The position numbers were made by a program, and so were the translations under genes. A DNA stretch of 64,000 nt from Temnothorax longispinosus (Eukaryota; Arthropoda; Insecta; Hymenoptera; Formicidae), in assembly GCF_030848805.1 (NCBI RefSeq), contig NC_092365.1, positions 11,229,760 to 11,293,759 on the forward strand. Reading direction: 5' to 3'. Positions 44,075 to 54,142 of the stretch are shown piece by piece. Below the pieces are notes generated by a model. It saw nothing but the letters and a program-made list of their open reading frames with translations, was not told where the DNA came from and did not search any database. The stretch's first letter is position 1, and the number at the start of each line of letters is the position of its first letter.

Positions 44075-46754
44075 AAAGCTCAACTGGGGTGCTTAATTTT
44101 TTGCTGATGTCTGACCCAGCTCAAATACCATAAGATACTGGCTACATGAGCACAATCCTATTGTTCTAGCACCTGACCTTACATGTGCAGTAATACCCCA
44201 AAATTGGCTCATTTTGAACATCCAACATTACCATCTTTATCATTATTGTTTGTAAACGCGATCCAAAGTTGATACCTTGTAGCGTTACGAAATCTGGAAT
44301 ATATTCTGATACGAATATGTCCTAGTTTATTTCTTTCCTCAAGCTTAAATATTTCGGTAACATCATGATGCAGTTTATCTTGAACATAAGATGGTGCTAA
44401 TTTTATTTGATAAACTCCTATCGTTAATTATTTTAAATAATTATAATTAAACCTAAGAAATCCTGGAATATGATTTTCATTTAGATGAAACCACATAGCA
44501 ATTCTACGTCCTAGATCTTCCGTTTCTACTCTTGCCTGTAACACATTTTCTGAATTTGATTTTTCTTTCATTTATTGAGCTAACTGTACTATTTTTCTTT
44601 TCATTAAAATTACATCATAATAATGATTTATTAAAGCGCCAGCTATCAAATAAAATTCCCGAAGATAAAGGACATGAGTTTTTGGAATAATACCATCAAG
44701 GAACTTGAATACAGTCTTTATGTGACCATTACGAACTACAATAATCCATCTCTAAATGGTAACAAGTCTCGCTTTGTTTGCGAATTTAATTGAGAGATGA
44801 TGTTTTTTTTGCTTAAGATGCAGGCATTTTATTGCATACGTACACTAGATAATTAAGAAAAGAAACAACATCTTGATACTCACGATCAACGAGGAATATT
44901 TTTCCATCTTGGAACCAATCTTTAATACTATTTATGTTTTGATCCCCAATTTGTTTTTGAGGAATATCTACATCTTAGGACCAATCTTTAATACTATTTA
45001 TGTTTTGGTCCAATTTGTTTTTGAGGATTGCAGCATCATTATTCTTACCATTAGCGAAGTATGGTCCGTGTATGTCCAAAATATAATCATCTGTTACCAC
45101 AACAAGAACATGTTTGACTAGATGGCGTCCTTTATGTACAGAATATGATTGTCGTAGAGTCCTGTAATTACCCGATTTCTCTATGTAGGAATTTTGGATG
45201 CGCAAGAAATTTAATCCGTGTATTAAAATGATATATTTATTTTTATAACTGGTAAACAATTTCTTTTTGATTGACTCAGTGCCTTTTGGCACGAGACAAA
45301 GGTTCGTTATATTTTTCTCTCTTGATAAGAAAGGATTGGTTAATTTGGATTGGTAATGTTACGAGAATTGGTCCCTCCTCTTGTGGCTCTCTTCCTCGGT
45401 GGTTACCCAGGAAGTTTGGGTCGCAGTCTTCTGCTTCTATCGTTGAAGGTCTGCGTTGGGCTCTCCCGATAACTCTTAGGCGATAAGGATGGCAGCAGAG
45501 AAATCGGTGACTCTGGACGACACTAGATAAAACGAGGGCTGGTGAACCTCCGGACCCTGATGTCTCACGGAATGAGGTATAGCCTTGGAGGCCGTGTCTT
45601 TCTCGGCGGGGAGAAATCCAGCGGAGTCAAACGTCGTTCGTAGAATTGCAGAGAAGGATCCGTTAAAGCCTCAATATTTAGCGGCCAGATTGTTTTTAAT
45701 TACGAGTTTCTTTATCAACCAAACGACGACTGTTGATAAAGATTAGAAAACTTGTATCGGCTTGCAAGCAAATTCAGTGTGGTGGTCGAGCTGTCAAATG
45801 GTCAAGCTATAAAGCGGCCACCACACTCTATATAACTATATGTTGCATCAACAATGACAAAAGTTTTACGATTCTCACCATCATCATTATATTATTATAT
45901 AACTCCTTGGCAAAATCCGTTATGTGCCTTTTAATGAATGAATCTTTCACGTGTTATATTGAGTTATTTTGCAGAAATAAAACGTTTAATCAAAGATCTT
46001 CTGACGACGCTCACAGCTATACTAACCGCTTGTCGACTGGAATACTTAAAAATAATTTTCAAGAATTTATCTGATAGATCTTGGCATAGTTTGCATAAAA
46101 ATGTTATTAAGTCCTTTTTTTTAACTAGCTTGTTCTTATTTCCTTCCTGAACAGAATTACAATAGTTCAAGAGTTCATCAAATTGCACCTTAGTCAGAGA
46201 AGTTGGGATTGTTTTGAAATCATTTTCTGATAAATTATCTTGATCAATAGAATTAATTTCTCTAACAGAGACTTTATCACGTAATGTTTGAAAGAAGTTA
46301 GTAACTTCAGTTTTTAACTTTATAGGCCTATTAAGAGATTTAAGTTTTTCGTATAATATTTTCAATAAAAGGTTTTTTATCATCAAAATACTGTTGAAAT
46401 ATTCGAACTGATTCGGGAAAGTAAATATTAGTATCAATGAATATTTGAACTCTCGCCTTGATACTATAAGACGATATAAGTTATCTGGTTTGTTATTATC
46501 AATACAACAAACATCAAACTTTAAAACCCTTAGAATTAGTCGAAGACTCTCAGGATCTTCTAGAGCTCCCAGATCTTTCCTCAAAAATTTATCACAATTA
46601 ATGCGTACGCGAGACTTGCAATTGGCGGATTATTTAATTCTTTCATATATTGCGTAGTAATCTGAACTTTTTCTTTGTTATAATTCACCATAAGTCTCAT
46701 AAATCGGGAAATAAAACGTTCGTTGCAAACAAAACAATTGGCACGTTGCGCCAT
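44075..46754 (-). pseudogene. DDE-type transposase pseudogene of an unnamed family, split by a solo LTR
   Basis: The minus-strand ATG at 46754 opens MAQRANCFVCNERFISRF (possible CxxC finger). A frameshift near 46581 leads to 46584-45964 with a helix-turn-helix-like region (SLTKVQFDELLNYC...SSRQAVSIAVSVVRRSL). After stops, FVIVDATYSYIE carries a candidate first Asp. The solo LTR (45184-45825) interrupts exactly here. Downstream KSGNYRTLRQSYSVHKGRHL, GYILDIHGPYFAN-type (DYILDIHGPYFANGKNND) and IFLVDREYQDVV (second Asp) follow to about 44890, and a C-terminal block YQIKLAPSYVQDKL...IRIYSRFRNATRYQLWI to about 44160. A short internal duplication lies at 44895-45015. I recognise the protein type from invertebrate transposons but cannot name the superfamily. 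Confidence 0.6.
45184..45825. mobile_element. Solo LTR (642 bp)
   Basis: It begins TGTAGGAATTTTGG and ends GGCCACCACA, with 5-bp flanks CTCTA at 45179-45183 and 45826-45830. Removing it together with one CTCTA joins the transposase reading across SYIE/KSGN. That confirms both boundaries independently. Near its right end an inverted pair AGTGTGGTGG/CCACCACACT encloses about 35 bp. No internal coding region remains, so recombination between two LTRs is inferred. Confidence 0.75.
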
Positions 46755-46772
46755 TATATTTTGGAAACACCG

Positions 46773-47449
46773 TGTGCGTGAGCAGAAGGAAGATCGAGTT
46801 AGAGGCACGGGAACGGGGCTTATTTCAAAGTTAACTCTTGTATGGCTATTTACAAAATATATTTACACAGAATATAATACACTTATTTACACGGAGATTA
46901 GGAATCCACGAAACGCGGTTCTGATTACTCGAAAATCGGCGCTTATTCCGCGAGCTACGGTTCTCGTCGCACGATCTGTTCCGCGAGCCACGGATCGAGC
47001 CGTCGTCGAGACTCCACGCAAGAAGCAATTCGCTTTTCGAAAAGAGATGCTCGTTACGTCTCCAAAAGCGTATCTGCCCGAGCCTCCGGCGCACTCGGAG
47101 GTACGAGCTCCCTATCCCCACGCATCACGCATCCCCGGTAATGAGCCGAACAATTAGTCGAGCCAATCGGTGGCCGACCCGTTGACTTGTCTTTCGGTTT
47201 GAACTTCTCAAATTTCGGAGTCGGCAACCGATCAGCTGTTCTCGCCGAGGTCAGGAGCTCCGTCTCCAATGTTTACGTCGCGCGATGAGACAAAGGGGAT
47301 AGAGCGAGCACGCGAGGAAAAACAAGCGTTCGTTTCTCGGCTTCTCGAAGGTTCTTGGAATAACGGCGGTTGTTCCCGAAACAATGCTGGGCTTAAGCGA
47401 TAATTCTCCTCGTGATTATTCACGGGGGATTACGGTTCGATCGCGAACA
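46773..47449 (-). repeat. BEL/Pao-2 3' LTR (677 bp)
   Basis: TG...CA on the minus strand. The polypurine tract GAGGCGGGCGGAA (minus, about 47450-47463) adjoins it. Differences from the 5' LTR are GG/AA in ACGGGAACG, an extra T in AACTCTTG, and T/C in TCCTCGTGA. Confidence 0.95.
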
Positions 47450-47541
47450 TTCCGCCCGCCTCGTATGGTGCAACCTACGATGATATTTAATTGATTCTCT
47501 AATTCGCGCACGACGCGATAAGGAGATGACGATTTTCGCGA

Positions 47542-50500
47542 TTACTCCTCGCTTCCCGGTGCGTCGCAGTCCGGGAGGAGGACGAGTTTGCTCACAGGCC
47601 GTGTGAGTATCGATGCCGCCGTTCGAACTTTGACGACGCGAACCTGTCCGTCGTCGCCCGGGAGTAGCTCCTCAATCCGAGCGAGGGGCCACTTGGTCGG
47701 GGGCGTCGTCTCGCTTCTTACGAGGCACAAGCGGCCTGCTCGCACCTCCAGGTCGGCCTTGAGCCATTTCGGGCGATGAGCAAGCGTCTGGAGGTACTCC
47801 TTAGACCATCGCGCCCAGAAATGGTCCCGCATCTGCTGGACTTGTTGCCAGCGGGACAAACGAGTCGTTCTCTCCTCCGTCAACGACGGCTCCGGTACGG
47901 CGCTGATGGCCGAGCCTATGAGGAAGTGGCCGGGAGTGAGCGGGCTGAGGTCCTCAGGGTCGTCTGTCAGGGCCTGCAGGGGACGTGAATTCAGGCACGC
48001 CTCTACCTGAGATAATAACGTGGCCATCTCCTCGTAGGTGAGAGTCGCCTCGCCGATCACTCGCCGCAAGTGATGCTTGGTCGACTTGACGGCCGCCTCC
48101 CAGATGCCGCCAAAGTTGGGCGCAGCGGGGGGATTGAAGCGCCACGCTATCCTCTCCTCAGCAACGCGCTCGGCGATGCGTCGGCCCCCCTGGCCGCCTG
48201 CGGAGAATAGATCGCGCAATTGTGCGTCGGCACCGACAAAATTTGTGCCGCGGTCGCTGTACAACGTCTGGCATAGACCTCGGCGGGAAACGAAGCGGCG
48301 CAGCGCAGCCAGGAAGGCGTCGGCGGTGTAGTCCGTAGCCACGTCGAGGTGTACCGCTCTAGAACACAGACATACAAATACAACGATAAATGCTTTAGAG
48401 GCCCGCTGGCCCCGTCCCTTGGAGGTCCTCAGCCACACCGGTCCGGCGTAGTCGACTCCGGTGTTCAGGAATGGCCGAGCGGGAGTTACCCTTGGACCAG
48501 GGAGGCTTCCCATGAGAGGCTGCGGAGAGGCCGCCCGCCATCGCACGCACGTCACGCAACGCCGAATACACCCTTTCACCAATGTACGACCGCGAGGGAC
48601 CCAGTACTCCTGACGAAGGGCCCCGAGGGTCGTCTGCACTCCTCCGTGCAATGTCCGCCGATGGCACGCCTCCACGATAAGCCTCGTTAATCGTGACGGT
48701 CCCGGCAGGATCACAGGGTGCCTAGCGTCGTAGGCAAGCATGGCGTTCTTGAGTCTACCGCCGACGCGGAGCAGGCCTCGCTCGTCCAGGAAGGGGCTCA
48801 GCGAGGCGATGGAACTGCGCGCCAGCAGCGGAGCGTTCTTTCTGAGGGCCGTCGCTTCCCCCTTGAAATGAGTTGATTGAACCAAGCCGATCCAACCCAC
48901 TATGGCGTCGTTGAGCTCCTCGCGTGTTAGTATGAGCCCAGCGGAGGCATCGGGCTGTTCCTCGTGGGCAGTCCGCCTCGCCCGCAGGCACCGCAGCCAA
49001 CGACGGCACCAAGCCGTCGTCCGCGCCAAGCTCGTCAGGGATGAGTACCTCGTCAGCAGCTCGGGCTCCTCCGTAGCGGCCGCCACGGCATGTATGTGAG
49101 AGCGCCGTTCCGGGAGGTCGACTGGTACTTCGTCGTCCAAGGGAGCGGACCACGGACCGGTTTTAGTTCGGAGCCACGCCGGGCCCTGCCACCAGAGCGG
49201 GTGCTCCACGAGTTCCCTTGGTAAGAGGCCTCGGGACGCGCAGTCGGCGGGGTTTTCACGCCCGGGGACGTGATGCCAATAGGCGTCAGGGAGAGTGAGC
49301 TGAATCTCACTCACTCTGTTTGCCACGTATGTCTTCCAGGAAGCAGGGTGACCTCGAATCCAGCCCAACACTACGGTCGCATCAGTCCACAGATGGGTCG
49401 GATCCTCTTCTATCTTGAGGACCCGCCGAGCATGATTGGCGAGTCGGACGAGTAAGGCGGCAGCGTTTAGTTCCAGCCGTGCAAGACTGACCTGCTTTAA
49501 AGGAGCGACTTTGGTTTTCGCCGTCACGAGGCTCACGACTACTTCGCCGCTCGAGCTTTCAGTCCGCAGGTAGACCACCGCTGCGTACGCCTTTTCCGAG
49601 GCGTCGGCAAATCCGTGCAGTTCGCGCTTAACACCTTCTTGATCGCTCTCCAGCCATCGGGGCACTCGGATCGTTTCCAGTAGAGGCAGTCCGGCCTGGA
49701 ATTCGAGCCATCGTCGGACGTCGGTGTCAGGGAGCTGCGTGTCCCAATCCAATCCCAGCAACCAGGTGGACTGAAACAAGATTTTAGCTAATACGGTAGT
49801 GGGGGCGAGCCACCCCAGCGGATCGAATAGCCGAGCGGCTAAAGATAAGACCGACCGCTTCGTAATAGCCTCCAGTTGGGTCAGTTGCGTCGAGTAGGCG
49901 AACTGGTCTTCGCGTGGATGCCAACGCAGCCCGAGGGTCAAGTGGCTCTCTCCCGGGAGCCACCACCGGGGCTCGCGTTGAAGGCGATCTTCAGGAGGGA
50001 CCTCATCGAGTATCGACGCCTCGTTCGCCGACCACTTCTTGAGCGGGAAGCCGCCCGCCATGCAGATTCGGTCCAGCTGACGACGGATCTCTTTGGCCCT
50101 CGAGATCGTGTCCGCGCCAGACAATACGTCGTCCATGTAGGTCTCCAGTAGAAGGGCGATAGCTCCTAGCGGGAACTCGACTCCCTCGTCCTTGGCCAGC
50201 TGATGGAGCGTGCGAATCGCTAGGAACGCGGAACAAGCAAGCCCGTACGTGAGAGTGATTAGGAGAAATTCCAGCAACACATCGCTAGGACTCTCACGCC
50301 AGACTATGCGCTGCAGATCCCTGTCCTCCGGGTGGACTTCGATCTGCCGGTACATTTTCTCTATGTCCGCCGCGAAAACGTACCGGTGACGCCGCCAACG
50401 GAGTAAGATCTCTGCCAAAGCCGGCAGCAAGTTCGGCCCGGTCTGCAGATACTTATTTAGCGCCGCTCCCGTCGGCAGCGCGGAAGAACCGTTGAAGACG

Positions 50501-52773
50501 ACTCGCAATTTCGTCGTCGCGCTGGTTTCCTTCATCACTCCATGGTGAGGCAGATAGCAGACGGCCAGTTTCGCCGGATCGGCCGGAGGATCGACCGGCG
50601 TCATATGTCCGAGCTCGACATATTGACGCATGAAATCTGTATACAGCGCATGGAAGGGAGCATCCCGCGCGAACTTCGCTTCCATGGCCTTCATCACGCG
50701 AACGGCCGCGCGGCGCGTACCACTGAGATTCGGCATCGGCTCGACGACGGGGAGTCGCACGACGTAGCGCCCGTCGGGCTTACGCGAATGTGTGCGCGCG
50801 AAATGTTCCTCACACTCCTGATCGGCTTTCGAGAGCGGTCCGGCAGCCGACGGAACCTCCTCCTGCTCCCAAAATCGTCTCACTAGTTGCGACAGTTCGT
50901 CCTCGACACGGCACTGGTAGGATTGCGCGAAGTGACTCGAAGCACCTTCACCGATAGCGCCGGACAGAATCCAGCCAAGAGTCGTGTTTTGCGCGACGGG
51001 CTCGCGGCTACCCCCCTTGCGAAGTCCCTCTTGTAATATTTCCGCGTAAACGTCGGCAACGAGGAGAATGTCCACCGAGTCGGACGCGCTGAACTCGGGG
51101 TCCGCCAGCTCCAGACCCCGAAGATGAGTCCACGCGTCAGCGCCGGCCTCGACACCGCCGGCGTATATTGTGAGCCGGGGGAGTACGAGCGCGGAGACCG
51201 ACATCGCGGGGCCGTCGGTTCGCGGCGCGAGAGTCAACGATACGCGTCCTTTTGCGACGGCCGTTTTCTGTCCGCCGACGCCGAATATCGAAACCGACGT
51301 GCGAGAACGCGGTAACTTTAATCTTTGCGCAAGGCGCTCGGTCACAAGGGACGACTCCGATCCCTGGTCGACCAGCGCGCGAGCGTGATGCAAGGTTCCG
51401 AACCGATCGGCTACGCGAACGCGAGCGGTGGCGAGGAGCACCGCACTCGGCTTTACGGCAAGTCTTTGAGCCGCGTGAACCGTCTTCGCGACCTCGACCT
51501 CGCGACACGCATCGTGGACGGAAGTATGGTGTCGCGCGCCACACGCTGCACACCCCTTCTTCGACGCGCACTCACTGACCTTGTGAGAACCGAGGCAGTT
51601 CAGGCACAGGTTCTTGCTGTCGACGAGCTGCTTCCGTTCCTGGGCTGTTTTCCTCTTGTAGTCCTCGCAGAACATGAGGATATGGTCCTTTTGGCAGCAG
51701 TGGCAACGACCTCGCTTGGCGTCCGGATTTCCCTCCTGCTTCCGAGCGAGGTGGCTCCGTGCGGATTTGGCGGCTCCGCTCGCGGCCTTACCGGCGGCTC
51801 CGTCGACCTTAGCAGGCTGCATCGACTCGAGCGTATGCAGCTGCCGATCCAGGAATTGCTCGAGAGTCGCATACGTCGGAGGCTCGGTCGTGTCGCCGAT
51901 TGACGTTTCCCACTCGCGTCGCGAACGCGGATCCAGAAGCTCGACCGCCAGATAAACGAATAGGTCCTCGCTACGGTTTATAGGCCGACCGATACTCGCC
52001 AACGAGCTGACCGTTGCTTTGACGCCGTGGAAAATCTTTCGAAGCTCGACTGCCGATTCACTCTTCATTTTCGTTAGCGCGAGGAAATTGGACAGATACG
52101 CGCGGGTGAGGAGTCGCTTGTTCTCATAATACGCATTCAATACGTCCCACGCACTGTTATAATTTTCGGCCGTCGTCGCGATATTCCGGACTAATAACTC
52201 AGCCTCACCTTTCAAGGAAGTTTTGAGGTAGTGCAGCTTCTCTACCGGCGTCGTGTTAGCGTCCCGGCCTATGAGAGAGTGGAAGAGGTCGCGGAACGAC
52301 GGCCAGTCCTCGTATTTGCCCGAGAATTCCGGCAGCTGAATCCGCGGTAACGTGGTGCGATTAGTCGTTGTCGCCGTCTCCGAAGTCTCACTCTTAGCTG
52401 CAGCCTCCTCCCTCGCCTTGTGCGACAGGAGGACGTCCAGGAACATTCCCTTCTGCGTTAAGAAGGTCTCCTCCACCAAAGCCGGGAGGTCCTGTTTCTT
52501 ATAGTCAGTGGCGGCGAGAACCTCTGGAGGCATTAATAGCAGTTTGCCGTGTTGTTCCTCGAACTTGTTCCAGTTCGATTCCAAGGCTTGGAGGCGAGCA
52601 TCCACCAGTCCCATTGTCAATCTTGCGCCTCCCGCTTTCTTCAAGTTTTCATAGGCGCGCGCGATGCGTCCGTGCAGTTCGTTCTGCGAACGGATAAGTC
52701 CCTCCATCTCAAGGTTGCTCATCTTCGTCTTCCAGGCGGTCACTCGTAGCACGAGAAGCTCACCCTTGACCAC
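47542..52773 (-). CDS. BEL/Pao-2 gag-pol polyprotein (1743 aa, uninterrupted)
   Basis: A single frame encodes all retrotransposition functions. Approximate residues: N-terminal helical gag 15-110; DUF1759 gag core 145-290 (IQLPEFSGKYEDWPSFRD); zinc knuckles 352-430 (CHCCQKDHILMFC, CLNCLGSHKVSEC, CAACGARHHTSVH); DUF1758 aspartic protease near 467 (LVDQGSESSLV); reverse transcriptase 740-960 with TYMDDVLSG at about 881; RNase H from about 1050 (GFADASEKAYAAVVY); H2C2 zinc region 1370-1410; integrase with Asp in VDYAGP (1441), Asp in SDRGTNF (1506) and Glu in GIWEAAVKS (1556); DUF5641 to the end. All key residues I can identify are present. The annotated ATG at 52773 may be preceded functionally by the internal MSNLEMEGL about 17 codons on. 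No env is seen. It is the best candidate for an active element in the window. Confidence 0.95.
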   Translation of the reverse strand: MVKGELLVLRVTAWKTKMSNLEMEGLIRSQNELHGRIARAYENLKKAGGARLTMGLVDARLQALESNWNKFEEQHGKLLLMPPEVLAATDYKKQDLPALVEETFLTQKGMFLDVLLSHKAREEAAAKSETSETATTTNRTTLPRIQLPEFSGKYEDWPSFRDLFHSLIGRDANTTPVEKLHYLKTSLKGEAELLVRNIATTAENYNSAWDVLNAYYENKRLLTRAYLSNFLALTKMKSESAVELRKIFHGVKATVSSLASIGRPINRSEDLFVYLAVELLDPRSRREWETSIGDTTEPPTYATLEQFLDRQLHTLESMQPAKVDGAAGKAASGAAKSARSHLARKQEGNPDAKRGRCHCCQKDHILMFCEDYKRKTAQERKQLVDSKNLCLNCLGSHKVSECASKKGCAACGARHHTSVHDACREVEVAKTVHAAQRLAVKPSAVLLATARVRVADRFGTLHHARALVDQGSESSLVTERLAQRLKLPRSRTSVSIFGVGGQKTAVAKGRVSLTLAPRTDGPAMSVSALVLPRLTIYAGGVEAGADAWTHLRGLELADPEFSASDSVDILLVADVYAEILQEGLRKGGSREPVAQNTTLGWILSGAIGEGASSHFAQSYQCRVEDELSQLVRRFWEQEEVPSAAGPLSKADQECEEHFARTHSRKPDGRYVVRLPVVEPMPNLSGTRRAAVRVMKAMEAKFARDAPFHALYTDFMRQYVELGHMTPVDPPADPAKLAVCYLPHHGVMKETSATTKLRVVFNGSSALPTGAALNKYLQTGPNLLPALAEILLRWRRHRYVFAADIEKMYRQIEVHPEDRDLQRIVWRESPSDVLLEFLLITLTYGLACSAFLAIRTLHQLAKDEGVEFPLGAIALLLETYMDDVLSGADTISRAKEIRRQLDRICMAGGFPLKKWSANEASILDEVPPEDRLQREPRWWLPGESHLTLGLRWHPREDQFAYSTQLTQLEAITKRSVLSLAARLFDPLGWLAPTTVLAKILFQSTWLLGLDWDTQLPDTDVRRWLEFQAGLPLLETIRVPRWLESDQEGVKRELHGFADASEKAYAAVVYLRTESSSGEVVVSLVTAKTKVAPLKQVSLARLELNAAALLVRLANHARRVLKIEEDPTHLWTDATVVLGWIRGHPASWKTYVANRVSEIQLTLPDAYWHHVPGRENPADCASRGLLPRELVEHPLWWQGPAWLRTKTGPWSAPLDDEVPVDLPERRSHIHAVAAATEEPELLTRYSSLTSLARTTAWCRRWLRCLRARRTAHEEQPDASAGLILTREELNDAIVGWIGLVQSTHFKGEATALRKNAPLLARSSIASLSPFLDERGLLRVGGRLKNAMLAYDARHPVILPGPSRLTRLIVEACHRRTLHGGVQTTLGALRQEYWVPRGRTLVKGCIRRCVTCVRWRAASPQPLMGSLPGPRVTPARPFLNTGVDYAGPVWLRTSKGRGQRASKAFIVVFVCLCSRAVHLDVATDYTADAFLAALRRFVSRRGLCQTLYSDRGTNFVGADAQLRDLFSAGGQGGRRIAERVAEERIAWRFNPPAAPNFGGIWEAAVKSTKHHLRRVIGEATLTYEEMATLLSQVEACLNSRPLQALTDDPEDLSPLTPGHFLIGSAISAVPEPSLTEERTTRLSRWQQVQQMRDHFWARWSKEYLQTLAHRPKWLKADLEVRAGRLCLVRSETTPPTKWPLARIEELLPGDDGQVRVVKVRTAASILTRPVSKLVLLPDCDAPGSEE

Positions 52774-52802
52774 TCACTCGCGGCGCGGATATCGGTCGCG
52801 AA

Positions 52803-52820
52803 ATCCGGCTCGAAGGACCA
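52803..52820 (-). promoter_or_regulatory. BEL/Pao-2 primer-binding site (tRNA-Tyr type)
   Basis: The minus strand reads TGGTCCTTCGAGCCGGAT, five bases from the LTR. It is identical to the site of BEL/Pao-1 although the LTRs are unrelated. Confidence 0.75.
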
Positions 52821-52825
52821 ATAAA

Positions 52826-53501
52826 TGTGCGTGAGCAGAAGGAAGATCGAGTTAGAGGCACGGAAACGGGGCTTATTTCAAAGTTAACTCTGTATGGCTA
52901 TTTACAAAATATATTTACACAGAATATAATACACTTATTTACACGGAGATTAGGAATCCACGAAACGCGGTTCTGATTACTCGAAAATCGGCGCTTATTC
53001 CGCGAGCTACGGTTCTCGTCGCACGATCTGTTCCGCGAGCCACGGATCGAGCCGTCGTCGAGACTCCACGCAAGAAGCAATTCGCTTTTCGAAAAGAGAT
53101 GCTCGTTACGTCTCCAAAAGCGTATCTGCCCGAGCCTCCGGCGCACTCGGAGGTACGAGCTCCCTATCCCCACGCATCACGCATCCCCGGTAATGAGCCG
53201 AACAATTAGTCGAGCCAATCGGTGGCCGACCCGTTGACTTGTCTTTCGGTTTGAACTTCTCAAATTTCGGAGTCGGCAACCGATCAGCTGTTCTCGCCGA
53301 GGTCAGGAGCTCCGTCTCCAATGTTTACGTCGCGCGATGAGACAAAGGGGATAGAGCGAGCACGCGAGGAAAAACAAGCGTTCGTTTCTCGGCTTCTCGA
53401 AGGTTCTTGGAATAACGGCGGTTGTTCCCGAAACAATGCTGGGCTTAAGCGATAATTCTCCTCGCGATTATTCACGGGGGATTACGGTTCGATCGCGAAC
53501 A
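52826..53501 (-). repeat. BEL/Pao-2 5' LTR (676 bp)
   Basis: Promoter-bearing LTR for the minus-strand element, near-identical to 46773-47449. Confidence 0.95.
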
Positions 53502-53505
53502 ACCG

Positions 53506-54140
53506 AATTGACAAAACAAAACTTATATTTTCTGACAAATACGTCGTAATTATTATCCTTACAAACGGATTATATATATATTTTAATGGCTCTGAAAAGG
53601 CCAGATTGAAACTAGTTAGTTTATTGAGGCGTGAAAAAGAACTGATTAAATCGGAGATCCCGATATAAATGTATTGCTAAGCTCTGTACTTATCGCTGTA
53701 CTTATCGTTGTACTTATCGCCTTGGTATGAAAACTTAAAGAAGTTGATTTCGAGGACACAACAAGAATGCCATAGAAAAACTACTTTTTTTTAACAACGG
53801 TCATCTAAAGTTTAGATGAGAATTCAAATTCAGAGATCCTATTCTTGAATTCATGCGATAATTATCGCATGTGAAAAGTATCGCACGGTCCGTATCGCAT
53901 GCGACTTCAGAGTCGTATTATCAGCTGTCATGCGATATGAGGTCTGCGATCGTATGCGATGAAGGCTGTGTTCTTAAATACACTGAGTACTAGAAATCTA
54001 TATTTTATGTCATAGATTTTCAATACTGGCAGTGAATTTTGGAACGCAGCAAACAACGCCGCTCAACTGTTTACAAAAATTCTGTAATTTATCTTACTTG
54101 AAATTGGTGAAATGCAAATTGTTACAGTTAAAAAAAAATG
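53506..54140. repeat. AT-rich region with a cluster of TCGCAT/ATGCGA palindromes
   Basis: No gene. TGTACTTATCG occurs three times at 53686-53722. At 53853-53870 there is the perfect 18-bp palindrome ATGCGATAATTATCGCAT, followed to about 53965 by further TATCGCATGCGA, ATGCGATAT and GCGATCGTATGCGAT motifs. Similar motifs recur at 62725-62860. Confidence 0.6.
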
Positions 54141-54142
54141 AA

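Larger units (their letters stand above)
46773..53501 (-). mobile_element. BEL/Pao LTR retrotransposon, apparently intact and young
   Basis: LTRs are at 46773-47449 (3') and 52826-53501 (5'). By eye they differ at about three positions over 677 bp. The 4-bp flank ACCG is found on both sides (46769-46772, 53502-53505). Primer site, polypurine tract and a single uninterrupted gag-pol ORF are all present. It is inserted 18 bp upstream of the ATG of the DDE transposase pseudogene. Confidence 0.95.
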
